Shown here in pieces: positions 61,726 to 64,000 of a stretch of DNA of 64,000 bases (positions are counted from its first letter, which is position 1; each line of letters starts with the position of its first letter). Origin of the DNA: Novosphingobium sp. GTDB lineage: Bacteria > Pseudomonadota > Alphaproteobacteria > Sphingomonadales > Sphingomonadaceae. The notes beneath the pieces are model-generated. The model saw nothing but the letters and a program-made list of their open reading frames with translations. It ran no database searches and had not been told where the DNA came from. The stretch covers positions 248,001 through 312,000 of the forward strand of contig JADJYM010000016.1 of assembly GCA_016719755.1 (NCBI GenBank), read 5' to 3'. Position numbers and translations under genes: made by a program.

Positions 61726-61907
61726 TGTGTAAGTTAAGAACTCATGGCGGTTTGCCTTGAGCCCTTCGGGTCGCAATCGTCTGGTACTCCAACGATGACC
61801 TCTGCGATTGTATGGATTCGACAAGCCTGCCGATTTGCACCTCAGGAAAACCCGTAGTCGATTGCATTCCGTAGCGGCAAGCCGCACTTCGGAAAGGGTC
61901 ATCGACT
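61689..61907 (-). ncRNA. Candidate small RNA or leader RNA
   Basis: Read on the minus strand the stretch folds into at least three elements. Hairpin A (61856-61907) has 7-, 5- and 4-bp helices closed by AGTCGAT/ATCGACT. Hairpin B (61771-61807) has two 5-bp helices with a bulge. A terminator (61689-61725) follows. It starts just upstream of the divergent pyrD and ends 131 bases before the rrf2-suf start. The terminator on this strand has no other gene to serve. It may be an independent sRNA or an attenuator for suf. I found no match to tmRNA, SRP RNA, RNase P or 6S RNA. Confidence 0.5.
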
Positions 61908-61940
61908 AAGCGACCGCGCGGTGCCATAGGCTCGCCGACA

Positions 61941-62972
61941 ATGCTCTATACCCTGTTCCGCCCGCTGCTCGCGCTGCTCGATGCCGAGGATGCCCACCGC
62001 CTGGCGATTGCGACGCTAAGGCTGTTGCCGCTCCACGGCAGTTCCCGCGCGGATGGCCCGCTGGCAACCAGCGTGGCCGGCCTTGCCTTTCCCAATCCGC
62101 TGGGCATGGCTGCCGGGTTCGACAAGAACGCCGAAGTGCCGGACGCGCTGCTGGGTATCGGCTTCGGCTTTGCCGAGGTTGGCTCGATCACCCCGCTGCC
62201 CCAGGCCGGAAACCCGCGTCCCCGGCTGTTCCGGCTGACCGAGGACCAGGCAGTGATCAACCGCATGGGCTTCAACAACGCCGGGGCCGAAGCGGCAGTC
62301 GAGCGGCTCGCCCGGCGGCGCGGGCGACCGGGAATCGTCGGGATCAACATCGGCGCGAACAAGGATTCGCTCGACCGGATCGCCGACTATGCCACCATGG
62401 CGCGGCTGATGGCGCCACTCGCCAGCTATCTGGCGGTCAACGTCTCCAGCCCCAACACGCCTGGCTTGCGCGCGCTGCAGGACGAGGGCGCGCTGACCGC
62501 GTTGCTCGATGCGGTGCTGGCCGCGCGCGGCGCCAAGGGCCCGCCGGTCTTCCTGAAAGTCGCGCCGGATTTGGAACCGGCGGATATCGACGCGATTGCG
62601 CGAATCGCGCTCGACAAGCGGCTGGGCGGGCTGATCGTATCAAACACCACCATATCGCGCCCGCCGCTGGCTTCGGCCCATGCCGGGGAAGCGGGCGGCC
62701 TGTCCGGGGCGCCGCTGCGCGACCTGGCCCAGCAGCGCCTGCGCGATTTCCGCCAGGCCACCGGCGGGGCGATCCCGTTGGTCGGCGTGGGCGGCGTTGC
62801 CTGCGCCCAGGACGCCTGGGCGCGGATCCGCGCGGGCGCCAGTCTGGTCCAGCTCTACAGCGCCATGGCCTTCGCCGGACCGGGGATCGCGCGGCGGATC
62901 GTGAAGGAGCTCGAGGCGCTGATGCGGCGCGATGGCTTTGCGACCATTGCCGAGGCGGTGGGAAGCGAATAG
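61941..62972 (+). CDS. pyrD: Dihydroorotate dehydrogenase (quinone)
   Basis: A 343-residue class 2 enzyme that oxidises dihydroorotate with membrane quinone in pyrimidine synthesis. The N-terminal membrane-association helix (LYTLFRPLLALLDAEDAHRLA) is typical of class 2. Further motifs are NPLGMAAGFDKNAEVPD, GSITPLPQAGNPRPRLFRL, NRMGFNNAG, and the catalytic-Ser segment VNVSSPNTPGLRALQ. The length is normal. Confidence 0.97.
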   Translation: MLYTLFRPLLALLDAEDAHRLAIATLRLLPLHGSSRADGPLATSVAGLAFPNPLGMAAGFDKNAEVPDALLGIGFGFAEVGSITPLPQAGNPRPRLFRLTEDQAVINRMGFNNAGAEAAVERLARRRGRPGIVGINIGANKDSLDRIADYATMARLMAPLASYLAVNVSSPNTPGLRALQDEGALTALLDAVLAARGAKGPPVFLKVAPDLEPADIDAIARIALDKRLGGLIVSNTTISRPPLASAHAGEAGGLSGAPLRDLAQQRLRDFRQATGGAIPLVGVGGVACAQDAWARIRAGASLVQLYSAMAFAGPGIARRIVKELEALMRRDGFATIAEAVGSE

Positions 62973-62982
62973 CCTTGGCGCC

Positions 62983-64000
62983 ATGAAACTGCGCCTGCTT
63001 GCCCTGATCGCCGCTCCGCTGCTTGCGGGCGGCTGTGCCACCACCACCACCGCGCCGCGCCCCGCCGCCGCTCCGCCGGTTTTCGACAAGGGCATGGTCA
63101 GCGCCGCCGATCCGCGCGCGGCGGAAGCTGGTGCCCAGATCCTGCGCCAGGGCGGCAGCGCGACCGACGCGGCGCTCGCAACGTTGCTGGCACTGACCGT
63201 CGTCGAGCCGCAAAGCTCCGGCATCGGCGGCGGCGGGTTCCTGATCGTCGATGACGGCAAGGGCAAGGTCGACACGCTGGACGGGCGCGAGACGGCGCCT
63301 GCCGCCGCCGGGCCCGACTGGTTCAAGGTGAACGGACAGTACCTTACCGTCCCTCAGGCAATTCCCGGCGGGAAAAGCGTGGGGGTGCCCGGCAACCTGG
63401 CCCTGATGGCAGAGGCGCACCGCCGCCATGGCAAGCTGGCGTGGAAGGACCTGTTCCAGCCCGCGATCCGCCTGGCGGGCGAGGGCTTCACCGTGACCCC
63501 GCGCCTCAACGCCTTCCTTGAGCGTTTTCGCGAATCCGCGGCGCTGAGCGCCGAAGGCCGCGCGATCTATTACCCGGACGGCAATCCGGTTGCGGCCGGC
63601 ACCACGCTGAAGAACCCCGCGCTCGCCGCATTCCTGGCCCGGTTGGCGGACGAAGGCCCCAGGGCGTTCTATTCCGGCGCCAATGCGCAGGCGATCGTTA
63701 CCGCCGTCAACACAGCGCCGCGCAATCCCTCGGCCATGACGCTGGGCGATGTCGGGGCCTACCGCGCCAAGGAACGTCCACCGGTCTGCGTCACCTACCG
63801 CCGCCACCGGATGTGCGGCATGGGCCCGCCAAGCTCGGGCGCGACCACGGTGTTCGGCGTGCTCGGCCTGCTTGAACGCTTTGACCTTCCCGCGCTGGGC
63901 AAGGACGATCCACGCGCCTGGCACCTCATCGCGGAAGCGCAGCGGCTGGCCTATGCCGACCGCGAACGCTATCTGGCCGACCCCGATTTTGTCGACGTGC
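62983..64000 (+). CDS. ggt: Gamma-glutamyltransferase, start of gene (cut by window end)
   Basis: The first 339 codons of a gamma-glutamyltranspeptidase, which hydrolyses glutathione and transfers gamma-glutamyl groups in the periplasm. A lipoprotein-type signal (LLALIAAPLLAGGCATT) is followed by GMVSAADPRAAEAGAQILRQGG, the family core SATDAALATLLALTVVEPQSSGIGGGGF (in part EPQSSGIGGGGF) and DGRETAPAAA. The autocatalytic Thr motif lies beyond the window. It starts 10 bases after pyrD. Confidence 0.93.
   Translation, partial: MKLRLLALIAAPLLAGGCATTTTAPRPAAAPPVFDKGMVSAADPRAAEAGAQILRQGGSATDAALATLLALTVVEPQSSGIGGGGFLIVDDGKGKVDTLDGRETAPAAAGPDWFKVNGQYLTVPQAIPGGKSVGVPGNLALMAEAHRRHGKLAWKDLFQPAIRLAGEGFTVTPRLNAFLERFRESAALSAEGRAIYYPDGNPVAAGTTLKNPALAAFLARLADEGPRAFYSGANAQAIVTAVNTAPRNPSAMTLGDVGAYRAKERPPVCVTYRRHRMCGMGPPSSGATTVFGVLGLLERFDLPALGKDDPRAWHLIAEAQRLAYADRERYLADPDFVDV

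Larger units (their letters stand above)
61558..61940. other. Intergenic region between suf operon and pyrD
   Basis: This 383-base gap has no convincing gene. Bases 61689-61907 look like a structured minus-strand RNA with terminator, described separately. Bases 61558-61688 should hold the suf promoter. Two short minus-strand open frames (61742-61927 and 61570-61902) run across the structured part and the terminator and are not credible proteins. Confidence 0.6.

Noticed and set aside
61814-61822. GGATTCGAC on the plus strand, as in the 5' end of tmRNA
   Set aside because: No tag reading frame of the alphaproteobacterial type and no matching tRNA-like acceptor arms were found on either strand.
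61570-61927. Two minus-strand short reading frames (61 and 110 codons) between suf and pyrD
   Set aside because: They cover strongly paired hairpins and one runs through the terminator; neither has a clear ribosome site or recognisable motif. A structured RNA explains the region better.

Overview
The window is very GC-rich, densely packed alphaproteobacterial chromosome. The signs point to a sphingomonad (Sphingomonadales, Novosphingobium/Erythrobacter-like): short intergenic gaps, many 4-base ATGA/GTGA gene overlaps, a SUF operon led by an Rrf2 regulator, MmcB, DUF2093 beside xseA, a large TonB-dependent receptor next to TPR-sulfotransferases, and a lasso-type RiPP cluster with a kinase. This placement is inferred from gene content only. 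I see no transposase, integrase or CRISPR array.

Layout. 1-11.7 kb: a GntR-type regulator, a POT peptide transporter with two tandem secreted amidohydrolases (the second has lost its metal ligands) and NnrU; then an alpha/beta hydrolase, dxs, a Zur-like Fur regulator, msrA and purH. 11.8-14.3 kb: heparinase-like protein and rpe. 14.5-19.9 kb: a lasso-peptide-type cluster in the order kinase, B1 (PqqD-like), B2 (transglutaminase-like protease), 44-residue precursor, C (asparagine-synthetase-like cyclase), D (ABC exporter). 20.5-23.6 kb: an inositol-phosphate module made of a frameshifted nucleotidyltransferase, inositol-3-phosphate synthase and a CDP-alcohol phosphatidyltransferase. 23.7-36.9 kb: housekeeping and stress genes (M20 peptidase, tRNA-Arg(CCG), mmcB, MFS pump, PAS protein, M48 protease plus DsbA-like protein, LytS/LytTR two-component pair, nadC, RNase T2, tadA, rpmB). 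39-46.3 kb: a TonB receptor, TPR-sulfotransferase, sulfotransferase-like and Asp/Asn beta-hydroxylase neighbourhood. 46.6-53.5 kb: M23 peptidase, DUF2093, xseA, purD, AraC regulator, PfkB kinase, EI24-like membrane protein and a lipoprotein. 54.6-61.6 kb: a ten-gene SUF iron-sulfur operon in which every junction overlaps. 61.7-61.9 kb: a structured non-coding stretch ending in a strong terminator. 61.9-64 kb: pyrD and the start of a gamma-glutamyltransferase gene cut by the window end.

The most noteworthy items are the lasso cluster (a Gly/Asn/Ser-rich precursor ending in Ser, next to an HPr-kinase-like enzyme), a repeat family found at 488-619 and 51247-51324 whose 9-bp stems vary but stay perfectly paired, the inositol module with a single-base frameshift, and the probable small RNA or attenuator between pyrD and the suf operon.
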